Shown: positions 1-9,275, counted from the stretch's first letter. The stretch: 64,000 bases of DNA from Actinomadura violacea (GCF_017573465.1 NZ_JAGEPF010000003.1:310001-374000), one strand, 5' to 3'. The notes: generated by a model not told the origin, from the sequence alone. Numbers and translations are program-made.

Positions 1-547
1 TCGCGACCGTGAGGCCGGCGGCGCGCAGGCGGGCGAGCTGGAGCGTTCCGGTGTCGGGCCGCGACATCGGGACGCCCAGCAGCAGCCGCTCGTCGGGACG
101 GCGCAGCCCCAGCAGCCAGAACCCGCCGTCGCGCGCCGGGCCGAACACCGCGTCGCGCTCGCGCAGCGCCCGGCCCGCGCGGGCCAGCAGCGCGGGCGTG
201 ACCTGCGGCGTGTCCATCCCGATGAGGACGAGCGGGCGGCCGCCTCCGGCAGCGGCGAACGCGTCGGTGAAGGCGTGCGCGAGCCGCTCGTCCAGCCCGC
301 CGCCGCGCTGCGCGACGACCTCGAAGCCGCCGGGCAGCCACGGGCCGGGCTGCCCGGCGAGCGCGAGGACGCGGCGGCATGCGGGGGCGGTGGCGACCGC
401 GGTGAGGGTGTCGTGCAGCGCGGCCGCGGCGAGTGCGGCGGCCTCGGCGGGCGTGTAGGCGGGGGTCAGGCGGGTCTTCACCCGGCCCGGCACCGGCTCC
501 TTGGCGATGACGACCAGATCGGCGTCGGCGCCCTCGGGGGCGTTCAC
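1..547 (-). CDS. DUF2064 / TIGR04282-type glycosyltransferase-like protein, partial
   Basis: About 182 residues are visible and the gene runs off the left edge, so its C-terminus is missing. The N-terminus VVIAKEPVPGRVKTRL is the nucleotide-binding signature of DUF2064 proteins, a GT-A/CofC-like fold; MDTPQVTP and FGPARDGGFWLLGLR further on fit the family. The GTG start shares GTGA with the stop of the upstream GT2 gene, so the two are probably translationally coupled. Family members accompany sugar and arsenosugar genes, but the substrate cannot be read here. Family confidence is high, function low. Confidence 0.85.
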   Translation of the reverse strand, partial: MNAPEGADADLVVIAKEPVPGRVKTRLTPAYTPAEAAALAAAALHDTLTAVATAPACRRVLALAGQPGPWLPGGFEVVAQRGGGLDERLAHAFTDAFAAAGGGRPLVLIGMDTPQVTPALLARAGRALRERDAVFGPARDGGFWLLGLRRPDERLLLGVPMSRPDTGTLQLARLRAAGLTVA

Positions 548-1212
548 GAGGCGACCTCCGCCAGGACGCGGCGCATGTCGCGGACGGCGCGGACCGTCCC
601 GCCGAAGGTCCCGGTCACCTTCGACTCCCCCGTGCGCGGCAGGTACGCCACCTCGATCTCACCGATCCGCCAGCCCGCGCGGGCGGCGCGCAGCACCATC
701 TCCAGCGGGTACCCGAACCGGCGGTCCGCCAGTTCCAGGGCGAGCAGCCCGGCGCGCGGCGCGGCGCGCATCGGGCCGAGGTCGTGCAGCCGGGTGCCGG
801 CGCGCCGGTTCAGCGACCGGGCCAGCACCGTGTTGCCGAGCCGCGCGTGCGGCGGCCACGCGCCGCGCCCGACCGGACGGCGCCGCCCGAGCACCAGCGC
901 CGGCCCGCCGGCGGCCTCGAGCCGGTCGAGCTCGGCGACCAGCCGCGGCAGCTCGGCGGGGTCCAGCGAGGCGTCGGCGTCCATCACGCACACCACCGCG
1001 GAGGTGGCGGCCAGCAGCCCGGCATGGCAGGCCGCGCCGAACCCGCGGGTCTCTGCGGGCACCACCTCGGCGCCGTGGTCCAAGGCCACGCGCGCGGACC
1101 CGTCGGTGGAGGCGTTGTCGACCACCAGGGGCCGGAAGCCCGCGGGCATCCGCGACAGCACCCACGGCAGGGCTTCGGCCTCGTTGAGGCACGGGAGAAT
1201 CACGTCGATCAC
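544..1212 (-). CDS. family 2 glycosyltransferase
   Basis: A 222-residue cytosolic GT-A glycosyltransferase. The N-terminal VILPCLNEAEALPWVL and VVDNASTDGS motifs bind the nucleotide sugar, and VCVMDADASLDP supplies the metal-binding DxD-type acidic cluster. There are no transmembrane segments, unlike polyprenyl-phosphate transferases with anchors. The start is GTG with TAGCGT 7 nt upstream and no Shine-Dalgarno, suggesting a leaderless mRNA. It is followed with 4-nt overlap by the DUF2064 gene and lies 37 nt downstream of an epimerase in the same direction, so the three probably serve one glycan or nucleotide-sugar pathway (inference). Confidence 0.88.
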   Translation of the reverse strand: MIDVILPCLNEAEALPWVLSRMPAGFRPLVVDNASTDGSARVALDHGAEVVPAETRGFGAACHAGLLAATSAVVCVMDADASLDPAELPRLVAELDRLEAAGGPALVLGRRRPVGRGAWPPHARLGNTVLARSLNRRAGTRLHDLGPMRAAPRAGLLALELADRRFGYPLEMVLRAARAGWRIGEIEVAYLPRTGESKVTGTFGGTVRAVRDMRRVLAEVAS

Positions 1213-1219
1213 GGCTCTG

Positions 1220-1225
1220 ACGCTA
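1220..1225 (-). promoter_or_regulatory. leaderless -10 element for the GT2 gene
   Basis: TAGCGT on the minus strand, 7 nt before the GTG start, fits the TANNNT actinobacterial -10 of leaderless transcripts. No convincing -35 is seen. Confidence 0.5.
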
Positions 1226-1249
1226 CTTTCGGTGACGGGCGGGCGACCC

Positions 1250-2332
1250 TTACAGACTGGTGACGGGCTGCCGGGCGGGCGCCGCGGCGCCCGCCGCCGG
1301 TTCCGGCGCGTCCCGGGCGAACTCGGCCATGCCCTCGCCGAACGGCACCGACGGCCGGAAACCCAGCTCGCGGCGGGCGCGGTCGGGCCGGGCGACGATG
1401 TGGCGGACGTCGCCGAGCCGGTGACCGCCGGTGACGCGCGGCGCCGGGCCGCCGAACGCGCCGGCGAGCGCGTCCGCCATCTCGCCGATGGTGCGGGGCT
1501 CGCCGCTGGCGATGTTGTAGGCGCGCAGCGCGCCCCGCCCCGGCGTGCCCGCCGCGACCCGCTCCAGGGCGAGCACGTTGGCGCGGGCGACGTCGCGGAC
1601 GTGCACGAAGTCGCGCCGCTGCCCGCCGTCCTCGAACACCAGCGGCGCCTCGCCGTTCATCAGCCGCGACCGGAAGATGGCCGCGACGCCCGCGTACGGG
1701 GTGTCGCGCGGCATCCGCGGCCCGTACACGTTGTGGTAGCGCAGCGCGGCCACCGACCCGCCGGTCGCGCGCGCCCACGACGCCGCCAGGTGCTCCTGCG
1801 CGAGCTTGGTGTCGGCGTAGACGTTGCGGGGATCGAGCAGCGCGTCCTCGCCGACCTCGCCGGGCGCGAGCGGGTGCCCGCACTCGGGGCAGCCGGGTTC
1901 GTAGCGTCCCGCGCGTAGCGCCTCGGCCGGGCGCGGCGCCGGACGCACCGGCCCGTGCGTCCCGCAGGTGTAGGCGCCCTCCCCGTACACGACCATCGAC
2001 GAGGCCAGCACGAGCGCGCCGACCCCGGCGCGGGCCATCTCCGCCAGCAGCACCGCGGTGCCGTGCACGTTCACCGACGCGTAGTCCGGCAGGTCCGCGA
2101 CGTCCACGCCGAGGCCGACCTTGGCGGCCTGGTGGCAGACGGCGTCCGCGCCGCGCAGCCGCCGCGCCACCTCGGCGGCGTCGCGGACGTCGGCGGCGCC
2201 GCCCGGGCCGCCGGACGGGGCCGGGCCGTCCGGCCGCAGGTCCAGGCCGCGGACCCGGTGGCCCGCGGCGGTGAGCGCCTCGGCGACGTGCGAACCGATG
2301 AAACCGGCCGACCCGGTGAGCAGTACGTCCAT
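1250..2332 (-). CDS. NAD-dependent epimerase/dehydratase (extended SDR) with Cys-rich insert
   Basis: A 360-residue extended short-chain dehydrogenase. The Rossmann motif GSAGFIGSH opens the protein, and YADTK is the catalytic Yxxx[10 protein letters not shown] and [14 protein letters not shown] are typical of UDP-sugar epimerases. Between the Ser region and YxxxK lies an insert with TCGTHG and CPECGHP, three to four cysteines resembling a zinc-ribbon knuckle; this is unusual for the fold. The ATG has TACCGT 8 nt upstream and no clear ribosome site, so it may be leaderless. It heads the set epimerase, GT2, DUF2064. The sugar substrate is unknown. Confidence 0.88.
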   Translation of the reverse strand: MDVLLTGSAGFIGSHVAEALTAAGHRVRGLDLRPDGPAPSGGPGGAADVRDAAEVARRLRGADAVCHQAAKVGLGVDVADLPDYASVNVHGTAVLLAEMARAGVGALVLASSMVVYGEGAYTCGTHGPVRPAPRPAEALRAGRYEPGCPECGHPLAPGEVGEDALLDPRNVYADTKLAQEHLAASWARATGGSVAALRYHNVYGPRMPRDTPYAGVAAIFRSRLMNGEAPLVFEDGGQRRDFVHVRDVARANVLALERVAAGTPGRGALRAYNIASGEPRTIGEMADALAGAFGGPAPRVTGGHRLGDVRHIVARPDRARRELGFRPSVPFGEGMAEFARDAPEPAAGAAAPARQPVTSL

Positions 2333-2340
2333 GCCGTGGA

Positions 2341-2346
2341 ACGGTA
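2341..2346 (-). promoter_or_regulatory. leaderless -10 element for the epimerase gene
   Basis: TACCGT on the minus strand, 8 nt before the ATG at 2332, matching TANNNT. Confidence 0.45.
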
Positions 2347-2446
2347 GGCCGCGGCGGCGGCCGGATCCGGCGTGACGGCGCTCTTCAAGGCTCCTTGTTC
2401 GAGACTTGTAAGATCTGCGGTCCTCCGGGCCGCGGACGGGCCCGGG

Positions 2447-3499
2447 TCAGGCGGCGACGCGGGAGGCGAGCAGCCCGGCGGCCTTGTCGGTGTCGGCCTC
2501 GGTGGTGGACAGGTGGAACGCGCAGCGCAGCCGCCCGGCCCGCACCGAGGCGGCCACGTCGTTCGCGCGCAGCAGTTCGGCGGTGCCGTCGGTGACGGGC
2601 ACCGACACGATCGCCGAGTCGCCGGGCTCCAGGCCGAGCGCGATCTGGAAGCGGCGCGCGAGCGCGACGTCGTGGTCGTGGATCGCGGCGGCGCCGACCC
2701 GCTCGATCAGCTCCAGGGCGGGGGCGTGCCCGGCCCAGCACTGCCACGCCGGCGACAGGTCCAGGCGGCGCGCGTCGGTCGCCAGCCGCAGCGGCGCCCC
2801 GTAGATGGAGTCCCAGACGTCGGCGCCGGCGTACCAGCCCGCGCCGACCGGCGGCAGCGCGGCGAGCGCCTCCTCGGTGCCGGCGAGGAAGCAGGTGCCG
2901 CGCGGGCCGAGCAGCCACTTGTAGCCCGCGCACACCAGCCAGTCGACGTCGGCGGCGGGCAGCGGCAGCCATCCGGCGGCCTGGGTGGCGTCCAGCAGGA
3001 TCCGGGCGCCGTGCGCGCGGGCGGCGGCGATGAGGTCGTCCATGGGGGCGATGCGCCCGTCGGCCGACTGCACCGCCGACACCGCGACCACGTCGACGCC
3101 GGGACCGGTCTCCTCGGCGATCCGTTCCAGCGGCACCTCCCGGACGTTCAGGTCGGGGCGGGCGAGGAACGGGAACAGCAGCGAGGTGAAGTCGCCCTCG
3201 GCGACCAGGACGCGGGTGCCGGCGGGCAGCGACGCCGCGACGAGGCCGGTGAAGTAGGACGCCTGCGAGCCGACGGCGACCCGGTTCGCGGGCAGGCCGA
3301 GCAGCCGCGCGAACGCCTCGCGGGACCGGGCGACGGCCTCGTCGAGGTCGGCCGGCGCGAGCAGCCCGGCGGCGCGGTCCCGCTCGGAGGCCAGCATCGC
3401 CTCGTGCGCGGCGCGCGGCGGCAGGCCGTAGGTGGCGGTGTTGAGGAAGGTGACGCCCGCGGTGAACTCGCGCTGCGCGTCGTGGATGGAAAGGGTCAT
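2447..3499 (-). CDS. class V aminotransferase / cysteine desulfurase-like PLP enzyme
   Basis: A 350-residue fold-type I PLP enzyme. [19 protein letters not shown] carries the cofactor aspartate, and [12 protein letters not shown] holds the Schiff-base lysine. N-terminal [11 protein letters not shown] is the substrate loop of class V members. The cysteine-bearing loop expected of true desulfurases is not evident, so aminotransferase or lyase activity is as likely. The ATG at 3499 was chosen because the profile begins immediately after it; the open frame extends further upstream without similarity. It is divergent from a LysR regulator 84 bp away, the likely controller. Confidence 0.87.
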   Translation of the reverse strand: MTLSIHDAQREFTAGVTFLNTATYGLPPRAAHEAMLASERDRAAGLLAPADLDEAVARSREAFARLLGLPANRVAVGSQASYFTGLVAASLPAGTRVLVAEGDFTSLLFPFLARPDLNVREVPLERIAEETGPGVDVVAVSAVQSADGRIAPMDDLIAAARAHGARILLDATQAAGWLPLPAADVDWLVCAGYKWLLGPRGTCFLAGTEEALAALPPVGAGWYAGADVWDSIYGAPLRLATDARRLDLSPAWQCWAGHAPALELIERVGAAAIHDHDVALARRFQIALGLEPGDSAIVSVPVTDGTAELLRANDVAASVRAGRLRCAFHLSTTEADTDKAAGLLASRVAA

Positions 3500-3583
3500 G
3501 CCCCGATGGTCGTACACCGACAGCCCATAGGACAAAGTACGGTTCTCTGGATGACCCATAAGTCTCGTTGATATCTTGCCAGG
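3500..3583. promoter_or_regulatory. divergent aminotransferase/LysR control region
   Basis: An 84-bp AT-richer spacer. It holds TATCTT 6 nt before the LysR ATG (leaderless -10) and two similar blocks, AGCCCATAGGA and GACCCATAAGT, that may be LysR half-sites. I could not define a full T-N11-A dyad with confidence. Confidence 0.4.
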
Positions 3584-4528
3584 ATGCTGGACCTGCATCG
3601 CGGACGGATCCTGCGGGAGGTCGCCCGGCTCGGCTCGATGACGGCGGCCGCGCGGTCCCTCGCCTACACCCAGCCGGCGGTGTCGCACCACATCGCGCGG
3701 CTGGAGGCCGAGGTCGGCACGCCGCTGGTGGTGCGGCACGGGCGCGGCGTCCGGCTCACCGAGGCCGGCCGGATCCTCGTCGAGCACGTCGAGGACGTCC
3801 TGGCCCGGATGGACGACGCCGAGGAGCAGATCGCCGCGATCGCCGGGCTGCGCGCCGGGCGGGTGCGGATCGCGGTGTTCCCGACCGCCGCGGCCGCGCT
3901 GCTGCCTCCCGCCCTCGCGGGGTTGCGCGCCCGCGCGCCCGGCGTCACCGTCACCCTGATGGACACCGAGCCGCCGCGGGCGCTCGCCGCGCTGCGCGCC
4001 GGCGAGGCCGACGTGGCGGTGGTGTTCGACCACGAGCACCTGCCGCCGGGCGCCGACGCCCGGTTCCGCGAGCTGGTGCTGTGCCACGACCCGATCCGGA
4101 TCGTGCTGCCCGCCGCGCACCCGCTGGCGGCGGGCCCGGTCCGGCTGGCCGACCTGGCGGACGAGACGTGGGCGTCGGGCTGCGCGCGCTGCCGCGAGCA
4201 CCTGACGTGGGCGTGCGGGCGCGCCGGGTTCGTGCCGCGGATCGCGTTCGCCACCGACGACCACGTCGCCGTCCAGCGGCTCGTCGCGCACGGCCTGGCG
4301 GTCACCGCGCTGCCGGGCCTGGCGCTCGGGCTGCACTCCGAACCGGGCGTGACCGTCCCGCCGGCGCCCGACCTCGGCAAGCGCCGCATCGCCGCGCTGG
4401 TCCCGGCGGGGCCGCGCCCGCCCGCGGTCGCCGCGCTGCTGGACGAACTCGCCGCCGCGGCGCCGTCCGGCACGCCGTCCGCCGCGGTGGGCGACGCGGT
4501 CAGGACAGGTGGCGGTGCAGGTCGGTGA
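3584..4528 (+). CDS. LysR family transcriptional regulator
   Basis: A 314-residue LTTR. Residues 1-60 form the winged helix-turn-helix ([30 protein letters not shown]), followed by a linker helix and a two-lobed effector domain beginning near residue 90. The ATG start gives the canonical LysR N-terminus [18 protein letters not shown], and TATCTT lies 6 nt upstream (leaderless). Its 3' end overlaps the convergent IclR gene by 29 bp. It probably regulates the divergent PLP enzyme; the effector is unknown. Confidence 0.92.
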   Translation: MLDLHRGRILREVARLGSMTAAARSLAYTQPAVSHHIARLEAEVGTPLVVRHGRGVRLTEAGRILVEHVEDVLARMDDAEEQIAAIAGLRAGRVRIAVFPTAAAALLPPALAGLRARAPGVTVTLMDTEPPRALAALRAGEADVAVVFDHEHLPPGADARFRELVLCHDPIRIVLPAAHPLAAGPVRLADLADETWASGCARCREHLTWACGRAGFVPRIAFATDDHVAVQRLVAHGLAVTALPGLALGLHSEPGVTVPPAPDLGKRRIAALVPAGPRPPAVAALLDELAAAAPSGTPSAAVGDAVRTGGGAGR

Positions 4529-5288
4529 GGCGCGTCGCCGCCTTCAGCACCGCCTCGGTCAGCTCCGGCATCCGGTCGTCGCCGAACCGCACCGACGGGC
4601 CCTGCAGCGCGACCGCCGCGAACGTGCGGCCCGCGCCGTCGCGGACCGGCGCCGCCACCGCGCGGACGCCGGCGAGCCGCTCCTCGTCGTTGACGGAGTA
4701 GCCGCGCTCGCGGATCCGCGCCAGCTCGGCCTCCAGCTCGGCGCGGGTGGTGAGCGTGGACGGGGTGAACCGCCGGTACGGCTCGTCCATCGCGACCTGG
4801 TCGTCCTCGAACGCCAGCAGCGTCTTGCCCATCGCGCAGGTGTGGATGGGGTTGCGGTCGCCGGGCGGCTGGTCGTAGCGCAGCGGGTGCGTGGAGGGCA
4901 GGTGCAGCAGCACCGCGACCTCGTCGCCTGCGCGGACGCCGAGGCTGACGGCCTCACCTGTCCCGTCGCGCAGCGCGGTCAGCTCCGGCTGCAGCAGCGT
5001 GGTGCCCATCCGCTCCAGCGCCAGCCGGCCGAGGATCGCGGCGGTCGGGCCGAGGAAGTACCGCTCGGTCTGCGCGTCGCGGCCGAGCATGCCGGTGGCG
5101 TGCAGCGCGTGCACGATGCGGTGCGCGGTGCTCACCGACAGGCCGAGGCGGTGCGCGATCTCGGTGGGGGTCTGCCGGTCGGCGTCCTCGAAGGTGCGCA
5201 GCACCGCGACCGACCGGTCCACGGTCTGGGTGCCCGGCTTCGGCCGGTGGCCGCCCGGTTCCGGGGGTCGTTCGGGCACCGCGCTCAC
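4500..5288 (-). CDS. IclR family transcriptional regulator
   Basis: A 262-residue regulator. [20 protein letters not shown] and the [26 protein letters not shown] form the N-terminal winged helix; the C-terminal GAF-like effector domain includes [10 protein letters not shown] and [10 protein letters not shown], both typical of IclR proteins. The GTG start at 5288 overlaps the cupin stop as GTGA, so the two are coupled. Homologues usually control catabolism of aromatic or small organic acids; here the partners are a cupin and a divergent P450. Confidence 0.92.
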   Translation of the reverse strand: MSAVPERPPEPGGHRPKPGTQTVDRSVAVLRTFEDADRQTPTEIAHRLGLSVSTAHRIVHALHATGMLGRDAQTERYFLGPTAAILGRLALERMGTTLLQPELTALRDGTGEAVSLGVRAGDEVAVLLHLPSTHPLRYDQPPGDRNPIHTCAMGKTLLAFEDDQVAMDEPYRRFTPSTLTTRAELEAELARIRERGYSVNDEERLAGVRAVAAPVRDGAGRTFAAVALQGPSVRFGDDRMPELTEAVLKAATRLTDLHRHLS

Positions 5289-5737
5289 CCGTCCTGCGGC
5301 CGCGGCGCCCACAGGCTCGGCAGGTTGACCACGATGCCCTCCTGCGTGCTGCGGGCGATCACCACGACCGCCTCCTCGTCGCCGGACGGGTTCTCCTCGC
5401 GGTGCGGGACGTAGGGCGGGACGAACACGTAGTCGCCGGGCCCGGTCTCCACCCGGACCTCCCGGTCCCCCTCGGCGAACACGAACACCGGATGCCCCGA
5501 CACCACGTAGATCGCCGTCTCGGCCTCGCCGTGGTGGTGGTCGCCCGAGCTCGTCGCCGGCGGGACGTGGGTGCGGCCCATCCACAGCCGCTCCGACCCC
5601 ACGGTCGTGCCGGAGATCGCCTCGAACCGCCGCATCCCGGACGTCTGGGCGGTGTCGGAGCGCAGCTCCGTCCCCCGGACGTGCTCGATCCTCCCGTGCC
5701 AGGCCGCCGTTCCCCGCGTTTCGGTCTCGTCCGTCAC
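5285..5737 (-). CDS. cupin-domain protein
   Basis: A small single-domain cupin of about 150 residues. Motif 1 (SSGDHHHGEAETAIYVVSG) carries the His cluster and Glu, and motif 2 (PGDYVFVPPYVPHREEN) the second His, so metal binding is expected. The GTG at 5737 is preferred over the ATG at 5746 because GAGG lies 9 nt upstream of it, while the ATG abuts that site. It is cotranscribed with iclR and divergent from a P450. It could be an oxygenase, isomerase or ligand sensor; the sequence does not decide. Confidence 0.85.
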   Translation of the reverse strand: MTDETETRGTAAWHGRIEHVRGTELRSDTAQTSGMRRFEAISGTTVGSERLWMGRTHVPPATSSGDHHHGEAETAIYVVSGHPVFVFAEGDREVRVETGPGDYVFVPPYVPHREENPSGDEEAVVVIARSTQEGIVVNLPSLWAPRPQDG

Positions 5738-5845
5738 GCGTCCCATCCTCGCACCGGGCCGGCCGCCGCGATGACCGGGGGCGCCCGGCCGTGCGGCACG
5801 GGCGATCGGCGGCACGGGCGATCGGGGGCGTGCGATAGTGGGCGC

Positions 5846-7192
5846 GTGGGATCCGCGACGTTGAGCCCGTCCACGATGATGACCCCCTCCCCGAAGGTGA
5901 CCGCCCGGCACGGCGTCGGGTTCGCGATGAACCCGTGCGCGAGCCTGCTGCGGCTGTACGCCGAGCACGGCCCGGTCGTGGCGGTCGGGACGCGCCGCAA
6001 GCCGTTCGTGCACCTGTTCGGCCCGGACGCCAACGCGTTCGTGTTCGCCAACTCCGGGCTGTTCCGCTGGCGGGAGGCGTTCGACCTGCTGGTGCCGGTG
6101 AACGGGGAGACCGCGCTGATCGTCAGCGACGGCGCCGACCACCGGCGGCGGCGCCGGCTCGTCCAGCCGGCGTTCCATCACCGCCGCGTCGACGGGTACG
6201 TCGACCGGATCGCCGCCAACACCGATGCGGCGCTGGCGTCCTGGGCGCCCGGCCGCACCCTGGACGCCTACGCCGAGCTGCGGGGCGTCATCCGCCGCAG
6301 CACCGTGGAGGTGCTGTTCGGCGACGAGCTCGCCGCCGACGCCGAGGTGATCGGCCGCGGCCTGCAGGTCGCGCTGGCGGGCATCGACCGCAACTTCGTG
6401 GCGCAGATGATGCTGCGGGCCCTGCCCAACCCGTACTGGCGGCGCGTCACCGCCTCCCGCGCGGCGGTCGCCCGGCGGGTGGACGAGGAGATCGAGCGGC
6501 GGCGCCGCGAGGGCGGCGAGCACGACGACGTGCTCGGCATGCTGATGGCGGCCCGCGACGAGGACGGCTCGGGCCTGACCCGCCAGGAGCTGCAGGACCA
6601 GGTCATCAGCCTGATCTCGGCCGGGTACGACACCACCAGCGCGGCGATGGCGTGGGCGGTGTACGCGCTGCTGGTGCATCCGGACGTGGCCGAGCGGGCC
6701 CGCCGGGAGGTCGCCGAGGTGCTCGGCGGCCGCCCGCCGGAGGCCGCCGACCTGCCGAAGCTCACCTACCTGGACGGGGTGGTGCAGGAGACGCTGCGGC
6801 TGTTCCCGCCGGCGGTGCTGAGCGCCCGCGTCCCCGTCGAGGACTTCGCCTACGCCGGGCACCGGATCCCGGCGGGCGCGATGGTGCTGTACTCCCCCTA
6901 CGTCACGCACCGGATGCCGGAGGTGTGGCCGCAGGCGGGGCGGTTCCGGCCCGAGCGCTGGATCCCGGGCTCGGACCTGCACCGCCCGACGACGCCTTCG
7001 ACGTTCCTGCCGTTCGGCGGCGGGCCGCACCGCTGCATCGGCTCGACGCTGGCGACCGTGGAGATCAAGACGATGCTCGCCTGCCTGCTGCGCGGCCCCC
7101 GGCTGCGGCTGGTGTCGCCCGCGGTGACGCCGACCAGCGTCACCGCGATGCGGCCGCGCGGCGGGCTGCCCGTGCGCGTCCTGCCGGCCTGA
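5846..7192 (+). CDS. cytochrome P450
   Basis: A soluble bacterial P450 of about 448 residues. The I-helix SAGYDTTSAAMAW contains the oxygen-activating acid/Thr pair, ETLRLFPP is the K-helix ExxR, and FLPFGGGPHRCIG is the heme loop with Cys397 as thiolate ligand. The GTG at 5846 has GATAGT 6 nt upstream; in-frame ATGs at 5876 and 5879 are alternatives, and a start there would still leave a complete fold. It is divergent from the cupin-iclR pair, with 100-120 bp shared control DNA. No ferredoxin gene is adjacent. The substrate is unknown. Confidence 0.93.
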   Translation: MGSATLSPSTMMTPSPKVTARHGVGFAMNPCASLLRLYAEHGPVVAVGTRRKPFVHLFGPDANAFVFANSGLFRWREAFDLLVPVNGETALIVSDGADHRRRRRLVQPAFHHRRVDGYVDRIAANTDAALASWAPGRTLDAYAELRGVIRRSTVEVLFGDELAADAEVIGRGLQVALAGIDRNFVAQMMLRALPNPYWRRVTASRAAVARRVDEEIERRRREGGEHDDVLGMLMAARDEDGSGLTRQELQDQVISLISAGYDTTSAAMAWAVYALLVHPDVAERARREVAEVLGGRPPEAADLPKLTYLDGVVQETLRLFPPAVLSARVPVEDFAYAGHRIPAGAMVLYSPYVTHRMPEVWPQAGRFRPERWIPGSDLHRPTTPSTFLPFGGGPHRCIGSTLATVEIKTMLACLLRGPRLRLVSPAVTPTSVTAMRPRGGLPVRVLPA

Positions 7193-7227
7193 ACGCGCCG
7201 GGCCGCCGGCCGCCGCGCCGCCCGGCC

Positions 7228-7599
7228 CTACTGGCTGCGCAGGCAGGCGCAGAACGGGTGCCCGGCGGGGTCGGTGAGGACCCGCCAGCGGTCGCCGCCC
7301 GGCTGGAAGTCGGGCTTGCCGCCGCCCAGTTCGGCGACGAGCGCCTCGGCCTTGTCGAGGTCGTCGACGTAGAAGTCGAGGTGGTACTGCTGGGGCCGCT
7401 CCCCGGTCGGCCACGTCGGCGCCTTGTGGTCGGGGACGCCCTGGAAGTAGACGTTCTGCCCGCCGGGCAGGGCGACGGCCGCCGCCTCCGGGGTGTCGAA
7501 GGTGACCTCGCCGCCGGTGAGCGCCGCGTAGAACGCCGCGAGCTTCGGCGGTTCCGGGCAGTCGATGTTGATGGCGATGAATTCGGCGATACCGGACAT
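7228..7599 (-). CDS. VOC family (glyoxalase/bleomycin resistance-like) protein
   Basis: A 123-residue protein with paired beta-alpha-beta-beta-beta modules of the vicinal oxygen chelate fold: IAINIDCPEPPKLAAFYAALTGG at the N-terminus and HLDFYVDDLDKAEALVAELGG in the middle, ending with DPAGHPFCACLR. GGGAG precedes the ATG at proper spacing. It lies downstream of the serine hydrolase gene in the same direction, separated by 66 bp containing two inverted repeats. It may be an enzyme or a drug-binding protein. Confidence 0.85.
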   Translation of the reverse strand: MSGIAEFIAINIDCPEPPKLAAFYAALTGGEVTFDTPEAAAVALPGGQNVYFQGVPDHKAPTWPTGERPQQYHLDFYVDDLDKAEALVAELGGGKPDFQPGGDRWRVLTDPAGHPFCACLRSQ

Positions 7600-7635
7600 G
7601 TATGTGCTCCCTGGTCGTTCAAGGTCGATGCATCA

Positions 7636-7668
7636 CAGTCTTCCAGGAGAGACTGACACCTTCTGTCA
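7636..7668. promoter_or_regulatory. two tandem inverted repeats before the VOC gene
   Basis: CAGTCT-N8-AGACTG (7636-7641 with 7650-7655) and TGACA-N5-TGTCA (7654-7658 with 7664-7668) overlap each other and the serine hydrolase stop codon. They could be operators for the VOC gene or an inter-gene stem. Confidence 0.4.
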
Positions 7669-8874
7669 GGTACCTGAAGAAGATCGTCCGGCTGGCCGCG
7701 ACGCCGCCGCGCGGACCACGGCGGCGGCCAGGGCGCGGTTCTCGGGGGCGCCGCCACCGCCGCCGTAGGAGAAGCGGCGGCGGGTGTAGGCGTAGGCGAC
7801 GCCGCTGCGGGGATCGGCGAACGATTGGGCGCCGACGGCGCCGCTGTGCCCGAACGCGTCGGGGTCGAGGAACGGGTAGCGGACGCCCTGCGCCTCGAAG
7901 CCGAGCAGGAAGTGGTCGCGTTCCCCGGTGACCAGGTCGGTGCCCGGCGAGTGCGGCGCGGTGAACTCCGCGAGCGTCGCGGGTGCCAGCAGCGGGGGCC
8001 GCCCGTCCGTCTCGCCGATCGCGGCGGCGTACATCTTCGCCAGGCCGCGGGCGTTGCCGACTCCGCCCGAGGAGGCCGGGCCGAGGGCGCGGACCGCGCG
8101 GGTGCGGCCGAAGGCGACCAGGTCGGTCGGCGGGTCGGCGTTGAGGTTGAACGCGATGCCGGTGAGGGTGCCGGGCGCGGGCGGCTCGTCGCGCGCGCCG
8201 GGCGGGAGCAGGACCGGCTGGACGGGCACGTAGCGGGCCTCGAGGTCTTCGGGCAGGCCGAGGTGGAAGTCCAGGTCGTAGGGGTCGCGGATCCGTTCGC
8301 GGTACAGCTCCTGGATCGAGCGGCCGGTGGCGCGGCGGACGACCTCGCCGGTGAGCGCGCCGATGACGAACGCGTGGTAGCCGTAGGCGGTGCCGGGGCG
8401 CCAGTGGGGTCGCTGCCCCGCCAGCCGCTGCGCCAGGAGCCGGTCGTCGGCGAGTTCGTCGGTGCGGAATCCGCCGTCGACGCCGATCAGCCCGGCGCGG
8501 TGCGCGAGCAGGTCCCGCAGCGTCAGCCCGTCCTTGCCCTCGGCGGCGAACTCGGGCCAGTACTCGGCGACGCGGCGGTCCAGGTCGAGCACGCCGTCCT
8601 GGACGAGCAGCGCTACGACCAGGTGCGCAGCGCCCTTGGCGGAGGAGTACAGCGACAGCAGCGAGCCGCCGTCGACGCCGTCCCCGGTCCACAGGTCGAC
8701 GACGCGGCGGCCGCCGGCGTAGGCGGCGAGCTGGGCGTCCAGGCCCGGCTCCGCCGCGGCGGCGGCCTCGAAGGCGGCGCGGACGTCCTCGAAGCCGCCG
8801 GCGACCGTACCGTGGACCGTGCCATCAACGGTGCCATCAACGGTGCCCGTCGGCGTCGCGGCCGGGCCGGTCAT
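7666..8874 (-). CDS. serine hydrolase, beta-lactamase class C/esterase family
   Basis: A 402-residue protein with the penicillin-binding-like fold: LYSSAKGAAHLVVALL has the SxxK nucleophile, YGYHAFVIG the YxY/YxN element, and GHSGAVGAQSF the C-terminal HxG triad element. No signal peptide is seen, so a cytosolic esterase or amidase is likelier than a secreted beta-lactamase. The first ~20 residues contain an unusual GTVDGTVDGTVHGTV repeat. The ATG overlaps the upstream ABM gene stop by ATGA, so both belong to a MarR-adjacent operon. Confidence 0.88.
   Translation of the reverse strand: MTGPAATPTGTVDGTVDGTVHGTVAGGFEDVRAAFEAAAAAEPGLDAQLAAYAGGRRVVDLWTGDGVDGGSLLSLYSSAKGAAHLVVALLVQDGVLDLDRRVAEYWPEFAAEGKDGLTLRDLLAHRAGLIGVDGGFRTDELADDRLLAQRLAGQRPHWRPGTAYGYHAFVIGALTGEVVRRATGRSIQELYRERIRDPYDLDFHLGLPEDLEARYVPVQPVLLPPGARDEPPAPGTLTGIAFNLNADPPTDLVAFGRTRAVRALGPASSGGVGNARGLAKMYAAAIGETDGRPPLLAPATLAEFTAPHSPGTDLVTGERDHFLLGFEAQGVRYPFLDPDAFGHSGAVGAQSFADPRSGVAYAYTRRRFSYGGGGGAPENRALAAAVVRAAASRPAGRSSSGT
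8805..8848 (-). repeat. 12-bp in-frame tandem repeat
   Basis: About 3.5 copies of a 12-bp unit (GTGCCATCAACG and variants on the plus strand) encode the GTVD/GTVH repeats at the serine hydrolase N-terminus. Confidence 0.7.
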
Positions 8875-9176
8875 CGGGTGCTCCCGGGCGTGGCCAGGGT
8901 GCCCTGCTCGTCGCCGACGAATTCGCCGAGGGTGGCGAAGAACGCGGCGATGCCGGGCAGATTGGCGCCCTTGGCCCGGGACGCGGCGAAGTCCTCGGGC
9001 GAGCGCCACTCCACCATGTCCAGCCATTCGCCGCCGGGCAGCCGGATCAGGCGCGCGTCCAGGAATCCCTCGCGGTCGGCACGGAAGTCCGCCAGCATCG
9101 CCGGACGGGCCGCCAGCATCGCCTCGACCTTGCCGGGGTCCACCTTGAAACGGGCCAGTTCCACGGTCGCAGCCAT
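8871..9176 (-). CDS. antibiotic biosynthesis monooxygenase (ABM) domain protein
   Basis: A 101-residue single ABM/ferredoxin-like domain: VELARFKVDPGKVEAML at the N-terminus and GEWLDMVEWRSPEDFAAS in the middle. Members are cofactor-free monooxygenases, heme-degrading or quinone-handling proteins; nothing here shows which. AAGGAGG sits upstream of the ATG at good spacing. It is divergent from a MarR gene across a palindromic operator and is the first gene of a two-gene operon with a serine hydrolase. Confidence 0.83.
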   Translation of the reverse strand: MAATVELARFKVDPGKVEAMLAARPAMLADFRADREGFLDARLIRLPGGEWLDMVEWRSPEDFAASRAKGANLPGIAAFFATLGEFVGDEQGTLATPGSTR

Positions 9177-9237
9177 CTCGGCCTCCTTGATCTCGTTATG
9201 GCGGAGACGATATGGTCACCACCACAGATAGTCAACA

Positions 9238-9254
9238 GAGGTGATTATCACCTC
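9238..9254. promoter_or_regulatory. perfect palindrome, probable MarR operator
   Basis: GAGGTGAT-T-ATCACCTC is a perfect 8-bp inverted repeat in the ABM/MarR divergent spacer, 9 bp before the ribosome site of the marR gene. Its size and place suit MarR autorepression and repression of the ABM operon. Confidence 0.7.
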
Positions 9255-9275
9255 AGTGGACCAAGGAGGCGGGAC

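Noticed and set aside
275..1918. Long plus-strand frames over the first sugar genes
   Set aside because: Shadows of the minus-strand GT2 and epimerase genes, without any recognisable motif.
9198..9275. ATG 9198 as the marR start
   Set aside because: It would put the palindromic operator in coding sequence and lacks a ribosome site, while GTG 9276 has AAGGAGG.
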